Below, piece after piece: positions 42,623 to 53,000 of a stretch of DNA of 61,980 nucleotides; position 1 is the stretch's first letter, and each line of letters opens with the position of its first letter. Both the position numbers and the translations under genes were made by a program. The notes under the pieces are model-generated. The model was given only the letters and a program-made list of their open reading frames with translations, did no database searches and had not been told where the DNA came from. The stretch spans positions 1 to 61,980 of the forward strand of contig CALLDL010000055.1 in NCBI GenBank assembly GCA_937998305.1. Reading direction: 5' to 3'. The stretch is from an uncultured Desulfobacterales bacterium. GTDB taxonomy: Bacteria; Desulfobacterota; Desulfobacteria; Desulfobacterales; UBA11574.

Positions 42623-45406
42623 CTAATGTCGGGTCAAGCTGCCATAAATACGTAACAGCTTGTCAGGAAGTTCGCGAACATCAGATATCACATTGTGATG
42701 AACGTTTCCATAAAGATCATCCAGTTTGGGATCGCCGGCAAAATGGACGGTTATGGCATGGGTAAATATATTTTTTGAACGGGCTTCAAATATGGCTTTC
42801 CGTGTATCCTCTATGGCATATCTATGCTTGTAATCAATATCATTTGGAAATCCGTCACTCAAGATAATCAGCAAGCGGACTTTTGACGAAATGTTTTCAA
42901 GTTGACAGGTGGCATGACGAATGGCAGCTCCCATCCGTGTATTGCGTTGGGGTGCCATGGCATTAATGCGCTGTTTAACCCTGTCGTCCAAATTTTCCTC
43001 AAAATCTTTGATTCTCAGGTAATCAACCCCCAACGGTCCGGTGCTGGAGAAACCTGCAATGGCAAATGCATCTCCCACCACCTGAAGTGCCTCACAAAAG
43101 AGCACGATCGCCTCTTTTTCAACGTTAAGAATCGTCACTTTCGAATCATAAACCGTATTTGAGGTGGATCGAGAAAGATCGACCAGCAACAATACGGCTA
43201 CGTCTCTTGTCTGTTTTATGTGCTTGATATAGAGACGGTCGGAAGGAATTTTTCCTGCTTTTTTATCCATTGCAAAATCCAAAAGTGCTCGGTAATCAAA
43301 CTCATCCCCTTCCACCCATTGTCTCAATCGTATGAGCCCTTCCGGCCTTAACAGTTCGAACGCATAGCGAATATTTTGAACCAGTCCCTGGTGCTGTTTT
43401 AGGGTGCTGATATAAAAGTCATCCGAGAATTCCGGCATTGATTTGTCCAGCACCCTTGTGTGGGTTGAGAGATAATCGTGCAAGTTGCAGTCCCATTCTT
43501 TGTACCAAAAAACAGGCCCGTTATCATCACTGATCAAAGGTGTGAGGGCTCTGCTGCTGAGCAATTGAGAAAGATCCAGCCATGACAGATCAATGGATAT
43601 TTCACGTTTCGGCACATCCTTGTGTTTAGTGTTTTGGTTGTTGAGCAGAATCGATTTAATATCCTCATGGGAAATAATACCCTTGTTGGCGATCAATTTT
43701 CGACGAATATCCGACTTGTAAACCTTATATCCCTTGTTTGTCAGTTGAGCATTCAATTTCGCTGCCATCTGCTCAAAATTGAGGTGGGACATAAAAAAAA
43801 GATCGGGCCGTATTCTCCATCCAAAAGGTGTCGGAATGGGGTTGTAAATTTCTTCCAATATTTCGAGCATTTCGGAGGCTTTTAAAAGCATGTTAACATA
43901 TGGATAGGCGATGGTCACGAGTTCGGCAGAGGTTTCTACCGTATGGTCCGCAGTCATTGCCGTTTTAAATTGTTTTTCCATCTGTTTTATGAAAGCTGCT
44001 GTTTTCTTATCAAGATCAACGTATTTATGAATGGTAACATTAAGAGCGATCGTAAGATACAAAAGAAAAACAGCATCCCAATGTTCTTTCTGTTTGATCA
44101 TATCCAGGGCCTCTTGTTGAAGCACAGGCAGTGTCTGCCGGATAAGCCCCGGATACTGTCTGTTGAGCAGAAATCGTATGCGGCCGTGCTCGAAAGTGGT
44201 AAAAAGGTCGTCTGCCAAGTCCGGGACCGGAAATAACAAGAAAAAACGCTTCAGATCGGAAATATGTTCATTATTTAATATGGAATTCAACTCGCCAATC
44301 CGATCATCAATTCCTTCAAATCGTAGGCATTTTTCTGTTGCTTTTTCCAGGTCAAAGTCAAAGGTACCGAATTCATAGAGTCCGGCCTCAAGCCGCGTAA
44401 GGCACTTATATAGTTTTTTGTTTTCGTCTTTTGTAAAAAACTTACTGATTTCATCGGGCAGATAAATAAATTTTCCATCTGAACAGACGAAAGTCTCTTG
44501 GCCGTGGGTCTTGCACATTGTACCCGGCAAATTAGACAGTGATTTTACGGATATTGACAGGCTGGTACGTGCCTGCAGATAGTTGTTTAGTTGTTGCCGA
44601 ACTTCGGAAAGCGGAACCGTTACCTGCATGTCCGAATATGTGTCGATGCCGAGTTTCGATTCCAGCGATAAAAATTTTGCTGCCAGTTTAAATTTTTGAT
44701 TTAATTTGTTTAATGTTAGGAAAACAAAATCGTCCAGAGCGTTTTGGGAAAGCAGATACAATCCTTTTTTCATTCCAAGCAAAAAAGGATCGAACAGGCG
44801 ATGGTCGGCCTTTATCACCCGATGAAGCTGTTTGATTTGCCAGGCCCGGCTTGATACAGAAAAAGATCGTATGGCACGGGGGATATTATATGCAAAATTC
44901 TGGCACTGAACATAGGACATTTCCCCTGAAAACGTTTCGCCCAGAAGATCAATATAGGCACATGCGGAGTCAAAGTCCTTCTCGTTTAATAATTTCGACA
45001 GTTCATCAAGGGGATCTTTCAGAGTGTAGGTTCCCTTACTTTCCATAATCATTAAAGTTTTCAGGAAACGCTTTAAAAATTTGAAATCACCGTGTTTTAA
45101 TACCGGCACAAGATGTTCGGCCATAATGCGTCCCAATGTCGGTCCTTTGTGACCGAAGCGACGGATGAGTTCCCGATAGCGATAAAAATTTTCCGAACTC
45201 ACTTCTCCAATAAGATCCGCATAGCCTTTGGCCACAGACTGACCGAAGGATATCTCCATAGACAACGCCCAAAGGGTCTCTTTAACCAAAATGACAACAT
45301 CTTCTTTCGACATGGAAACGGCTTTATGATCCAATGATGTTTTGACCGCTTGGAACAGTTCCGGGTCAGCCAAATGAAGCTGTTTAAGGGGGTCTAATAT
45401 TTTCAT
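42623..45406 (-). CDS. Large VWA-domain protein, NorD/CbbO-like
   Basis: A 927-residue cytoplasmic protein. The C-terminal von Willebrand A domain (about residues 720-925) has the MIDAS motif LLLVDLSRSTS (DxSxS), a downstream Thr in APQRNTRMGAAIRH, and LIILSDGFPNDIDY. The long N-terminal helical region and the linker are as in NorD/CbbO proteins. These work with MoxR-type AAA+ ATPases to activate or insert metal centres in partner enzymes. No MoxR/NorQ/CbbQ gene is adjacent, so the ATPase and the client are elsewhere. The flanking feo and radical SAM genes do not identify the client. Confidence 0.82.
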   Translation of the reverse strand: MKILDPLKQLHLADPELFQAVKTSLDHKAVSMSKEDVVILVKETLWALSMEISFGQSVAKGYADLIGEVSSENFYRYRELIRRFGHKGPTLGRIMAEHLVPVLKHGDFKFLKRFLKTLMIMESKGTYTLKDPLDELSKLLNEKDFDSACAYIDLLGETFSGEMSYVQCQNFAYNIPRAIRSFSVSSRAWQIKQLHRVIKADHRLFDPFLLGMKKGLYLLSQNALDDFVFLTLNKLNQKFKLAAKFLSLESKLGIDTYSDMQVTVPLSEVRQQLNNYLQARTSLSISVKSLSNLPGTMCKTHGQETFVCSDGKFIYLPDEISKFFTKDENKKLYKCLTRLEAGLYEFGTFDFDLEKATEKCLRFEGIDDRIGELNSILNNEHISDLKRFFLLFPVPDLADDLFTTFEHGRIRFLLNRQYPGLIRQTLPVLQQEALDMIKQKEHWDAVFLLYLTIALNVTIHKYVDLDKKTAAFIKQMEKQFKTAMTADHTVETSAELVTIAYPYVNMLLKASEMLEILEEIYNPIPTPFGWRIRPDLFFMSHLNFEQMAAKLNAQLTNKGYKVYKSDIRRKLIANKGIISHEDIKSILLNNQNTKHKDVPKREISIDLSWLDLSQLLSSRALTPLISDDNGPVFWYKEWDCNLHDYLSTHTRVLDKSMPEFSDDFYISTLKQHQGLVQNIRYAFELLRPEGLIRLRQWVEGDEFDYRALLDFAMDKKAGKIPSDRLYIKHIKQTRDVAVLLLVDLSRSTSNTVYDSKVTILNVEKEAIVLFCEALQVVGDAFAIAGFSSTGPLGVDYLRIKDFEENLDDRVKQRINAMAPQRNTRMGAAIRHATCQLENISSKVRLLIILSDGFPNDIDYKHRYAIEDTRKAIFEARSKNIFTHAITVHFAGDPKLDDLYGNVHHNVISDVRELPDKLLRIYGSLTRH

Positions 45407-45663
45407 GGTGTGTTAAGTCTTACGTTTAAAAAAAAAAGAACAAAATGATGAATAACCTATCACAATAGTATTTTATGATGCGATTGTAAATAACCGAAAC
45501 ATTTCCAATTAAATTTTATTGAAATTTTATTGATATAAATGTAATAGAAAATGATGCTATTTGATAAATCCTGATTTACTTCATATTAGCTTATCTGGCC
45601 GAACAGCCGAACATAGCGCTTTCATTAGATAGTACCTATCCGCGAATCGTGGAGGTATTATTG

Positions 45664-45808
45664 CGTGTCCAATTCAGAAATGAGCAATTTTTTTGTCGAG
45701 CAAGGCCGCACAAGGGTTTGCGGCAAGGCGTACTCAACGTCCGTCGCAGCCGGAAAGCCGCGGAGAACGCCGCTCGGCGAAAAAAGGGCCATTTATGGAT
45801 GGACACTA
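45664..45808. mobile_element. MITE-like element with GTGTCC...GGACAC ends, copy 1
   Basis: The right end CATTTATGGATGGACACT (45790-45807) is identical to the right end of the element at 54369-54507. The left end GTGTCCAATTCAGAAATG (45665-45682) is a diverged inverted copy. The interior is GC-rich in contrast to the flanks and has no transposase. The right end lies only about 6 bases before the AAGGAGG of the next gene, so insertion may have supplied or altered its promoter. The rest of the gap 45407-45663 is AT-rich with no gene seen. Confidence 0.65.
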
Positions 45809-45828
45809 GCTAAGGAGGATTTAATACC

Positions 45829-47625
45829 ATGGTCAAAAATCAAAACATCCTTCTCGTTTATCCCAAAGTCCCAAGCAATACCTACTGGAGTTTTAAGGGC
45901 GCACTCAAATTTATTCAAAAAAAAAGCGCCATGCCACCTTTAGGGCTTTTGACCATCGCCGCCCTTTTCCCGGATATGTATAACCTGAAGCTGATTGACT
46001 TGAATGTTGCGTCTTTAAACGACAGCGATATTCAATGGGCGGATGCGGTATTTATTTCCGCCATGATTGTTCAACAAGATTCCATGAAAGAGGTGATTCG
46101 ACGCTGTAAACGGTTTGGCAAAATCATTGTTGCAGGGGGACCCTTTACGACATCAAATCATAAGGACATCACCGGCGTCGATCATTTTCTCTTGGGAGAA
46201 GTTGATCAAACCTTGTCGGATTTTTTACAGGATCTGGAAAAGGACGTCGCAAAACCTATTTATCCGAAACCGTGTTATCCGGATATCTCCAATCTGCCGG
46301 TCCCGCGGTTCGATCTTTTAGATATTGACGCATACGGTTCCATGGCCATTCAGTATTCCAGAGGCTGTCCCTTTCACTGTGAGTTTTGTGATATCTGGAC
46401 TATCTATGGCAACAAGCCACGCTTAAAATCTGCCGATACGCTTTTGCGAGAACTGGATACCCTTTATGATCATGGGTGGCGGGGGCCGGTGTTTCTTGTT
46501 GATGACAACTTCATCGGCAACAAGAAACGGGTTAAGACCGAACTGTTGCCGGCGCTAAAAGCCTGGCAAATAGAGCATGGTTACCCGTACCATTTTTTTA
46601 CCGAAGCCAGTATTAATATGGGAGACGATGAGGCGCTGCTGACGGCCATGCGGGAGGCTGGATTCAACCAGGTTTTTATCGGGATTGAAACCCCTGATCC
46701 CAAGGGACTTGAAGAAACCGGTAAGATACAAAATCTAAAAGCGAACATGGCGCATTCCATTCGTACGATTCAACGACACGGAATGGAGGTCATGGCAGGA
46801 TTTATCATTGGGTTTGACAGTGATAAAGAGGATATTTTCGATCGACAAATTACCTTTATTCAGCAAAATGCCATTCCCAAAGCAATGATCGGCTTCTTAA
46901 ATGCCCTTCCAGGGACCCGTCTTTATCATCGGCTGATGATGGAAGGCAGAATATTAAAGGAATCCCTCGGCAACAACACCCACTGCATGACCACTAACTT
47001 TAAAACCATCATGGATCCCAACCGGTTAAAAGAAGGATATAAAAGAATTCTGGCCTGTATTTATGATTTCAATCTGAAAAACTATTTTGAACGTTGCAGC
47101 CATTTTTTGGATAATATAGAGTATACTGGATATTTTCAGAGAAAAATTCACGTTAAAGATCTAAAAATTTTTTTCAGATCCATTTGCGGGCAGCTTTTGA
47201 CGCCATACGGTTTTCAATATCTCAAATTTGTCCTTCGAAGCATGATCAAACATCCCAACATTTTTGGCGAAGCCATCTCTTTATGTATTTCCGGACATCA
47301 CTTTTACACCATTACACAACATACTTTGAAAACCGAAAAAATCGCGTCGATTCTTGATGAGAAATACCATAATTTTTGTGATTTGGTAAATCAATATTCC
47401 GATGCCATGATGAACAATTCAAAAGAAAACTATCAATATTGGGTTAAGCTTTTGAAGAAGCAGGTCAAGATACTCAGGCAGATGCAATACACCATCAACA
47501 AAATCCATTCAGACCACCGTCATGAACTCAGTCAAAAATACATTGAACTCTCAAGGAAAATGCGGGAAAAACTGACGAATTTCGAAGCCATGGTTCTGGG
47601 AACTGCCTCTCCATCCCAGAAGTAA
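45829..47625 (+). CDS. B12-binding domain radical SAM protein (DUF4070)
   Basis: A 598-residue protein. The N-terminal region (about 1-150) has a cobalamin-binding Rossmann-like fold (MPPLGLLTIAALFPDMYNLK). The radical SAM core (about 165-400) has the cluster motif CPFHCEFCDIW. A C-terminal DUF4070-like segment begins near GFLNALPGTRLYHRLMMEGR. B12-dependent radical SAM enzymes often methylate unactivated carbons. The substrate here is not predictable. AAGGAGG precedes the ATG by 11 bases. The gene is bracketed by two related repeat ends (45664-45808 and 47731-47757), which suggests movement or repeat-mediated rearrangement. Confidence 0.88.
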   Translation: MVKNQNILLVYPKVPSNTYWSFKGALKFIQKKSAMPPLGLLTIAALFPDMYNLKLIDLNVASLNDSDIQWADAVFISAMIVQQDSMKEVIRRCKRFGKIIVAGGPFTTSNHKDITGVDHFLLGEVDQTLSDFLQDLEKDVAKPIYPKPCYPDISNLPVPRFDLLDIDAYGSMAIQYSRGCPFHCEFCDIWTIYGNKPRLKSADTLLRELDTLYDHGWRGPVFLVDDNFIGNKKRVKTELLPALKAWQIEHGYPYHFFTEASINMGDDEALLTAMREAGFNQVFIGIETPDPKGLEETGKIQNLKANMAHSIRTIQRHGMEVMAGFIIGFDSDKEDIFDRQITFIQQNAIPKAMIGFLNALPGTRLYHRLMMEGRILKESLGNNTHCMTTNFKTIMDPNRLKEGYKRILACIYDFNLKNYFERCSHFLDNIEYTGYFQRKIHVKDLKIFFRSICGQLLTPYGFQYLKFVLRSMIKHPNIFGEAISLCISGHHFYTITQHTLKTEKIASILDEKYHNFCDLVNQYSDAMMNNSKENYQYWVKLLKKQVKILRQMQYTINKIHSDHRHELSQKYIELSRKMREKLTNFEAMVLGTASPSQK

Positions 47626-47732
47626 CCGAATGCCGGGATTTATCGGATTTTCTTTGCAAAGGTCTCTCTTTTTCTCACCTCCATTAGGCCCCTTTCATAA
47701 TTTGCGGATCGGAAACTTTCTTCTACTTTCAG

Positions 47733-47757
47733 GTGTCCTGTCATGGATGGACACTAG
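47733..47757. repeat. Short relic of the GTGTCC/GGACAC repeat
   Basis: GTGTCC (47733-47738) and ATGGATGGACACTAG (47743-47757) are the two ends of the MITE-like family brought together with almost no interior. It lies about 100 bases after the B12-radical SAM gene. The rest of 47626-47875 shows TTGACA near 47791 as a possible -35 for the next gene and no other feature. Confidence 0.45.
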
Positions 47758-47875
47758 TTTATGGGGCGATAAAAATACCCGCTATTTTTTTATTGACAGG
47801 GAATACCACGTTGTGCCACTAATACAGGGTTTTATATTATAAGATTTCATCTTACTAAAATTAAGGGAGAAGTTT

Positions 47876-48250
47876 ATGGACAGCAATGAATTTGCAGTAT
47901 TTCGGAAAAAATTAAACAAAACCCAAAAACAGATGGGGAATCTTTTGGGGGTATCTATCAAAGCCATACACAGCTATGAGCAGGGTTGGCGATCTGTGCC
48001 GCCTCATGTGGAAAGACAGGTGTTTTTTCTAATGGGCAGAAAAAGAGGCGTCATCAAAACGCAAAAACCGTGCTGGACGGTCAAAAAGTGCCCTGTAAAA
48101 CAAAAAAAAGAATGTCCTGCATGGGAGTTTCAAGCAGGAAAGTTTTGCTGGTTCGTTAACGGAACCATTTGCTGCGGCATAGCGCATGAGAAATGGAAAG
48201 ACAAAATGAAGATATGCCGGTCTTGCGAGGTTCTGGCGCAGATCATTTGA
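47876..48250 (+). CDS. HTH protein with C-terminal two-CW cysteine-rich domain
   Basis: A 124-residue protein. The N-terminal half is an XRE-type HTH (FRKKLNKTQKQMGNLLGVSI, KAIHSYEQGWRSVP). The C-terminal half has eight to nine cysteines in the pattern CWTVKKCP, ECPAWEF, GKFCWFVNG, ICCG and ICRSCEVL. The repeated Cys-Trp pairs match what is called a two-CW domain, likely to bind zinc or an Fe-S cluster. This would make it a metal- or redox-sensing regulator, which is inference. GGGAGAAG precedes the ATG. The hdr operon follows after about 300 bases. Confidence 0.78.
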   Translation: MDSNEFAVFRKKLNKTQKQMGNLLGVSIKAIHSYEQGWRSVPPHVERQVFFLMGRKRGVIKTQKPCWTVKKCPVKQKKECPAWEFQAGKFCWFVNGTICCGIAHEKWKDKMKICRSCEVLAQII

Positions 48251-48273
48251 TCTGACAATCGTCATGCTTTTAC

Positions 48274-48466
48274 AAGTCATCTCAAAAATGCAGATTACGT
48301 TCAACAGCAAGTTGAGCTTTGCGAAATCCCGACATTCGGGGGCGCGAGCAATTGAAAAAGCGGAGCATACATGTAGAGTATGTGAGCATTTGAAGAGGCT
48401 TGTTGTAAATCCCGTTATGCGGGGCAACACCGTAATTGGGCGTTAGATGTATTTTTGAGATGGCTT
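48274..48466. mobile_element. MITE-like element with AAGTCATCTCAAAAATGCA-type ends
   Basis: AAGTCATCTCAAAAATGCA (48274-48292) and TGTATTTTTGAGATGGCTT (48448-48466) are inverted copies with two mismatches, bounding 193 bases of non-coding DNA of distinctly higher GC content. No open frame extends through it sensibly. It lies between the HTH/two-CW gene and hdrC, so it may sit in the hdr promoter region. Confidence 0.6.
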
Positions 48467-48546
48467 AAAATAAAAATCAAACGAACTTAAATAAATTCTT
48501 GCCCCATATCCACACGTTACATTGCCAATTTAAAAAAGGTAAATCA

Positions 48547-49182
48547 ATGAATACGCTAGCTGAAGATCAAAAAAGCGTTAACCAACCCAAGCCTACCAAA
48601 AAAAGAAAACTCATCGGTGACAGAGGGGATTATTTTCTAAACAGAATCGAAGGGGAGACCGGTGCCAATGTTTCGGCGTGTTACCAATGCGAACGATGTA
48701 CCAATGCCTGTCCGGTCAGCCATTTTATGGACATCAAGCCCCATCAAGCAGTGCGTTATGTTCAACTGGGATGGCGCGAAGACCTGTTAAAATCGTCGAC
48801 CATATGGGTATGCTTGTCCTGTGAAATGTGCACCACATACTGCCCCAATGAAGTGGGTGTTGCGGAAGTCATCAATCATTTGAGAAATATTGCAGCACAC
48901 TCGTCTATCACACCGAAAGAAAAGAACCTTGCCGTATTTCATCAGACATTTCTGGAAGTGCTGAGAAAGTCCGGTAGGGTCAACGAATTCCAGTTGATGA
49001 ACGCATATTATTTAAAGCCGAATATATTGCATGAAAAAATAAAAAGCGGGAGCTTTAAAGAGGAGCTTTTACTGGGGTTGACCCTGTTGAGAAAAGGAAG
49101 ACTGAAACCCTTCACATCCAGGTCAAAGGCCATCAAAGACATTCAAAAAGCTTATATTCAGGCCCGCGGAGAAATTGTTTGA
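48547..49182 (+). CDS. HdrC-like iron-sulfur protein
   Basis: A protein of about 211 residues with two [4Fe-4S] motifs, CYQCERCTNACPV and CLSCEMCTTYCPNEV, in the typical HdrC arrangement, followed by a helical C-terminus. In heterodisulfide-reductase-like complexes HdrC carries electrons between HdrA and HdrB. The ATG at 48547 follows AAAAAGGTAAATCA. An in-frame ATG at 48499 lacks a ribosome binding site. The stop codon overlaps the HdrB start (TGATG). Confidence 0.9.
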   Translation: MNTLAEDQKSVNQPKPTKKRKLIGDRGDYFLNRIEGETGANVSACYQCERCTNACPVSHFMDIKPHQAVRYVQLGWREDLLKSSTIWVCLSCEMCTTYCPNEVGVAEVINHLRNIAAHSSITPKEKNLAVFHQTFLEVLRKSGRVNEFQLMNAYYLKPNILHEKIKSGSFKEELLLGLTLLRKGRLKPFTSRSKAIKDIQKAYIQARGEIV

Positions 49183-50015
49183 TGAAACTGTCTTTTTATC
49201 CCGGCTGTTCTTTGGAAGGCATGGCTGTCGACTATGCCCGATCCATTGATGCAGTATTTAAAGCGCTGGATATCGATCTGGTTGAAATCGACGACTGGTC
49301 CTGTTGCGGCGCTACGGCTGCCCACAGTCTCAGCGAGGCCATGTCGGTCATTTTGCCGGCAAGAAATCTATCTGCCGCCGAGCAAATGGGGCTTGATATT
49401 GTTTCTCCTTGTGCCAACTGCTTCAATCGTCTCCGGTTTTCCCAGCAGATGATACAGAAAAGAGTTTTGGATATTCCCTGGCCGGTGACCGGTGATCTAA
49501 AAATTCATGATATGACGCGTTTTCTGGCGGAACCGCCCATGATAAAAAAGATCGAAAAGCGGGTTTTAAAACCTTTAAAGGGTCTCAAACTGGTTTGCTA
49601 TTACGGCTGTCAGATGGTGCGCCCGCCGAGAATTACCGGTTATACGGATTATGAAAACCCCCAAACACTAGATCGCATCTCGGCAGCCACCGGCGCCCAG
49701 GTGATTGACTGGTCTTATAAAGCAACCTGCTGCGGTGCCAGCATCGGTATCGCGCGGAGGGAAATTGGAGATTCTTTGACAAAAAGACTTTTGGATAAAG
49801 CGCGGCAAGCCGGTGCTGAAGCCATTGTTGTGTCTTGCCCGCTGTGCCAGTCGAATCTTGATATGATTCAGAAAGGTCGTTTAGAAAGGCCGATACCGAT
49901 ATTTTATTTTACCGAGTTGCTCAGGTTGAGTTTCAGCGACAGGGGTAATCCGAAGTGGTTTAAGACGCATTTTACGAATCCTGTTCAGCTGTTAAAAACC
50001 AAAAGCCTTCTATGA
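49182..50015 (+). CDS. HdrB-like protein with two CCG domains
   Basis: A 277-residue protein with the two CCG signatures of HdrB. Each has an early Cys (YPGCSLEG; YYGCQMVRP), a CCG (WSCCGATA; ATCCGASI) and a CxxC end (SPCANCFNRL; VSCPLCQSNL). These ligate noncubane [4Fe-4S] clusters where disulfide reduction takes place in methanogen HdrB. The start overlaps hdrC by one base and hdrA follows by 4 bases, giving an hdrCBA operon. The disulfide substrate in this organism is unknown. Confidence 0.92.
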   Translation: MKLSFYPGCSLEGMAVDYARSIDAVFKALDIDLVEIDDWSCCGATAAHSLSEAMSVILPARNLSAAEQMGLDIVSPCANCFNRLRFSQQMIQKRVLDIPWPVTGDLKIHDMTRFLAEPPMIKKIEKRVLKPLKGLKLVCYYGCQMVRPPRITGYTDYENPQTLDRISAATGAQVIDWSYKATCCGASIGIARREIGDSLTKRLLDKARQAGAEAIVVSCPLCQSNLDMIQKGRLERPIPIFYFTELLRLSFSDRGNPKWFKTHFTNPVQLLKTKSLL

Positions 50016-50019
50016 TATT

Positions 50020-53000
50020 ATGGAATCTTATCTTAAAAATCCGGTAGGAAAAGTCATCGTTGTCGGGGGTGGAATCGGGGGTATCCAGTGTGCCCTCGAT
50101 CTGGCGGATACCGGTTTTTACGTTTATCTTATTGAAAAATCACATACCCTGGGTGGAACAATGGCCCAGCTGGACAAAACCTTTCCCACCAATGACTGTT
50201 CCACCTGCATGTTTTCCCCCAAGCTTGTCCAGGTGGCCGGACATGCGAATATCGAAATTCTAACCACAAGTCGTATCCTCGAACTCAACGGAGATCCCGG
50301 TCTATTTACCGCCCACATTGAAAAACGCGCCAGATATATTAATGAAGAAAAATGCATTACATGCGGAAAATGTGCTGAAAAATGCCCCAAAAAGGTGCCG
50401 GATCCCTTTAACGGAGAACTGGGGATGCGAAAAGCGGCTTTTTTAACCTTCCCCCAGGCAGTTCCGTTAAAATATGCAATAGATGCCGAGCATTGCCTTT
50501 ATTTAACCAAAGGAAAGTGTGGTGTATGCCAAAAAATCTGTCCTGCCGATGCTGTTGAATACGACCAAAAGCCGGAGCGCCTTGAAATCGACGCCGGGGC
50601 GGTGGTGATCTCGACCGGTTTCGGACCGGCGTTGACGGCCAAAGAGGGAGAGTTTGGCTACGGAAGATATCAAAATGTTGTCACGTCTTTGCAGTATGAA
50701 CGGATGTTGTCCGCCACCGGCCCGTATGAAGGACATCTCAAGCGACCTTCTGATGGAAAAATTCCTCAAAACGTTGCCTGGATTCAATGTGTGATGTCCC
50801 GGGATCCGGCCCGAAACCGCCCCTTTTGTTCTTCGGTATGCTGTATGCACGCCGCCAAACAGGCTGTTTTAACACGCACCCATGGGCCGGATACCCAAAC
50901 CACCATTTACTTCATGGATATTCGGGCCCATGGTAAAGGGTTTGACGATTTTGTGGATCGCGCGCGTTCTATTCACGGTGTGCGATACCGGCGATCCATG
51001 ATTTCTCAGGTCTATCTGAATCCTGAAAATGACAATCTGATTATCGAGACATTTGATCATCATCTCAATCGAAAAAAGGAAGAAGAATATGATTTGGTGG
51101 TTCTATCGAGTGGTTTTAAACCGTCGGATGGTTTTATCGACCTTTCCAAACAGCTGGGGCTGGTGGCGAACCCTTATGGATTTTTAACCACCGAATTTGA
51201 TGAACCGGTTTCCACGTCCCGACCGGGCGTCTTTGTATGCGGCGGCATCGAATCACCCAAAGACATTCCCGAAACAGTGATCCAGGCCGGTGCCGCTGCC
51301 GCCGAAGCTTCCATCCTCATCAGTGAGGCCAGGCATACTGAAACGGTGGTGGAAGAAACGCTGGAAGAAAAGCCCATTGATGCAGCTCCCAGGGTGGGTG
51401 TTTTGGTGTGCCATTGCGGTACCAACATTGCCGGTGTTGTGGATATACAGAATGTTCTGGAAGACGTTAAACGACTTCCCCATGTGGTGTTTGCCACCGA
51501 TTTTATATTTACCTGCTCCACAGAAACTCAGCAGACTATTGTCGATCTTATTAAAAAACACCGGTTGAACCGTGTGGTGGTGGCGGCATGCTCGCCGAAA
51601 ACCCATGAGCCGCTGTTTCAGGAGACCTTGAGAGACGCAGGCTTAAATCCATATCTGTTCGAGCTGGCAAGCATCAGAGATCAGTGCTCCTGGGTTCACG
51701 GAAACAATCCTGAAAAGGCCACCCAAAAGTCCAAGGAACTAATCCGAGCCAGTGTGGCCCGGTCCATTCGGCTTGAGCCGCTGTATGAAAAATCATACCC
51801 GGTGGTTAATGAAGGGCTGGTCATCGGCGGCGGCCTGGCCGGCATGACAGCCGCACTGACCATTGCCGACCAGGGATTTCATGTTCACCTGGTGGAAAAA
51901 AGTGATGGCCTGGGAGGATTTGCGAAGAATCTCAAATTCACACTGGAAGGACATTCTCCTTTACGCTTGATCCGCTATCTCATCGAAAGGGTCACCCATC
52001 ATCCCAACATTTCTGTTTATCTGAATAGCACACTTGTTTCCCATGGCGGACATCTGGGCGCATTCAACGGGACGGTTGAAAAGAAAGGCGAACGAATCGA
52101 TATTCAATACGGGGCAGTGATTGTGGCCACCGGTGGGCGTCCGTATGAACCCAAGGAATATCTTTACGGCCAGGATGATCGCATTCTCACCCAGGTGGAG
52201 TTTTCAAAACGTCTTTTGGATGATCCCTTATGGGCCCGTCAACTCAAACGAATTGTCATGATTCAGTGCGTGGGGTCACGGGAACCCGATTTTCCCTATT
52301 GCAGCCGAGTGTGTTGTTCGGCAGCCGTGAAGAACAGTCTCCAGCTCAAAGAAATGAATCCCGGTGCGCAGGTGGTTATGTTGTATCGAGATGTCAGAAC
52401 CTTTGGGTTCAAAGAACTGTATTATTTTAAAGCCCGGCAAAAAGGCGTCCTCTTTTTCCGGTATATCCCTGAAGAAAAACCATTGGTATATGATGACAGC
52501 GGAAAATTGATCGTCGATTTCACGGATCGAAGCTCTCATCAGGATTTTTGTATTGAGCCCGACCTGGTGGTGTTAAGCGAAGGTATTAGGCCCGGTGAAG
52601 GCGCCCAGCAGATTGCCCGCCTTTTGAAACTGTCCACCGTTGATGAGGGTTTTTTTCTGGAAGCCCATGTCAAATTAAGGCCGGTGGAATTTGCCACTTC
52701 GGGAGTCTTTCTGGCAGGCCTGGCCCATAGTCCCCGCTTTATTGATGAGAGTGTTACTATGGCCAAAAGTGCCGGACAGCAGGCCATGAAAGTGTTGTGC
52801 AGGGAGAAGATGACGACGTCTGCTGCCGTTGCGGAAGTCGATGCTGAAAAATGTGCGGCATGCTTGATTTGTGTCCGGGTGTGTCCTTACGGCGCACCGT
52901 TTATCAATGAGAAAGGGGTATCCGAGATTCCGCCGTCGGCATGCATGGGATGCGGCATCTGTCCCTCGGAATGTCCGGCAAAGGCTATCGAACTCAAGCA

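Noticed and set aside
45665-45943. Gene of 92 residues at the start of the B12-radical SAM locus
   Set aside because: It spans the MITE-like element and the start of the real gene in another frame; no ribosome binding site.
48300-48447. attC-like site (GTTCAAC ... GTTAGAT) inside the element before hdrC
   Set aside because: Core heptamers match by degenerate consensus only, the span is long, and no integrase or cassette array is present.
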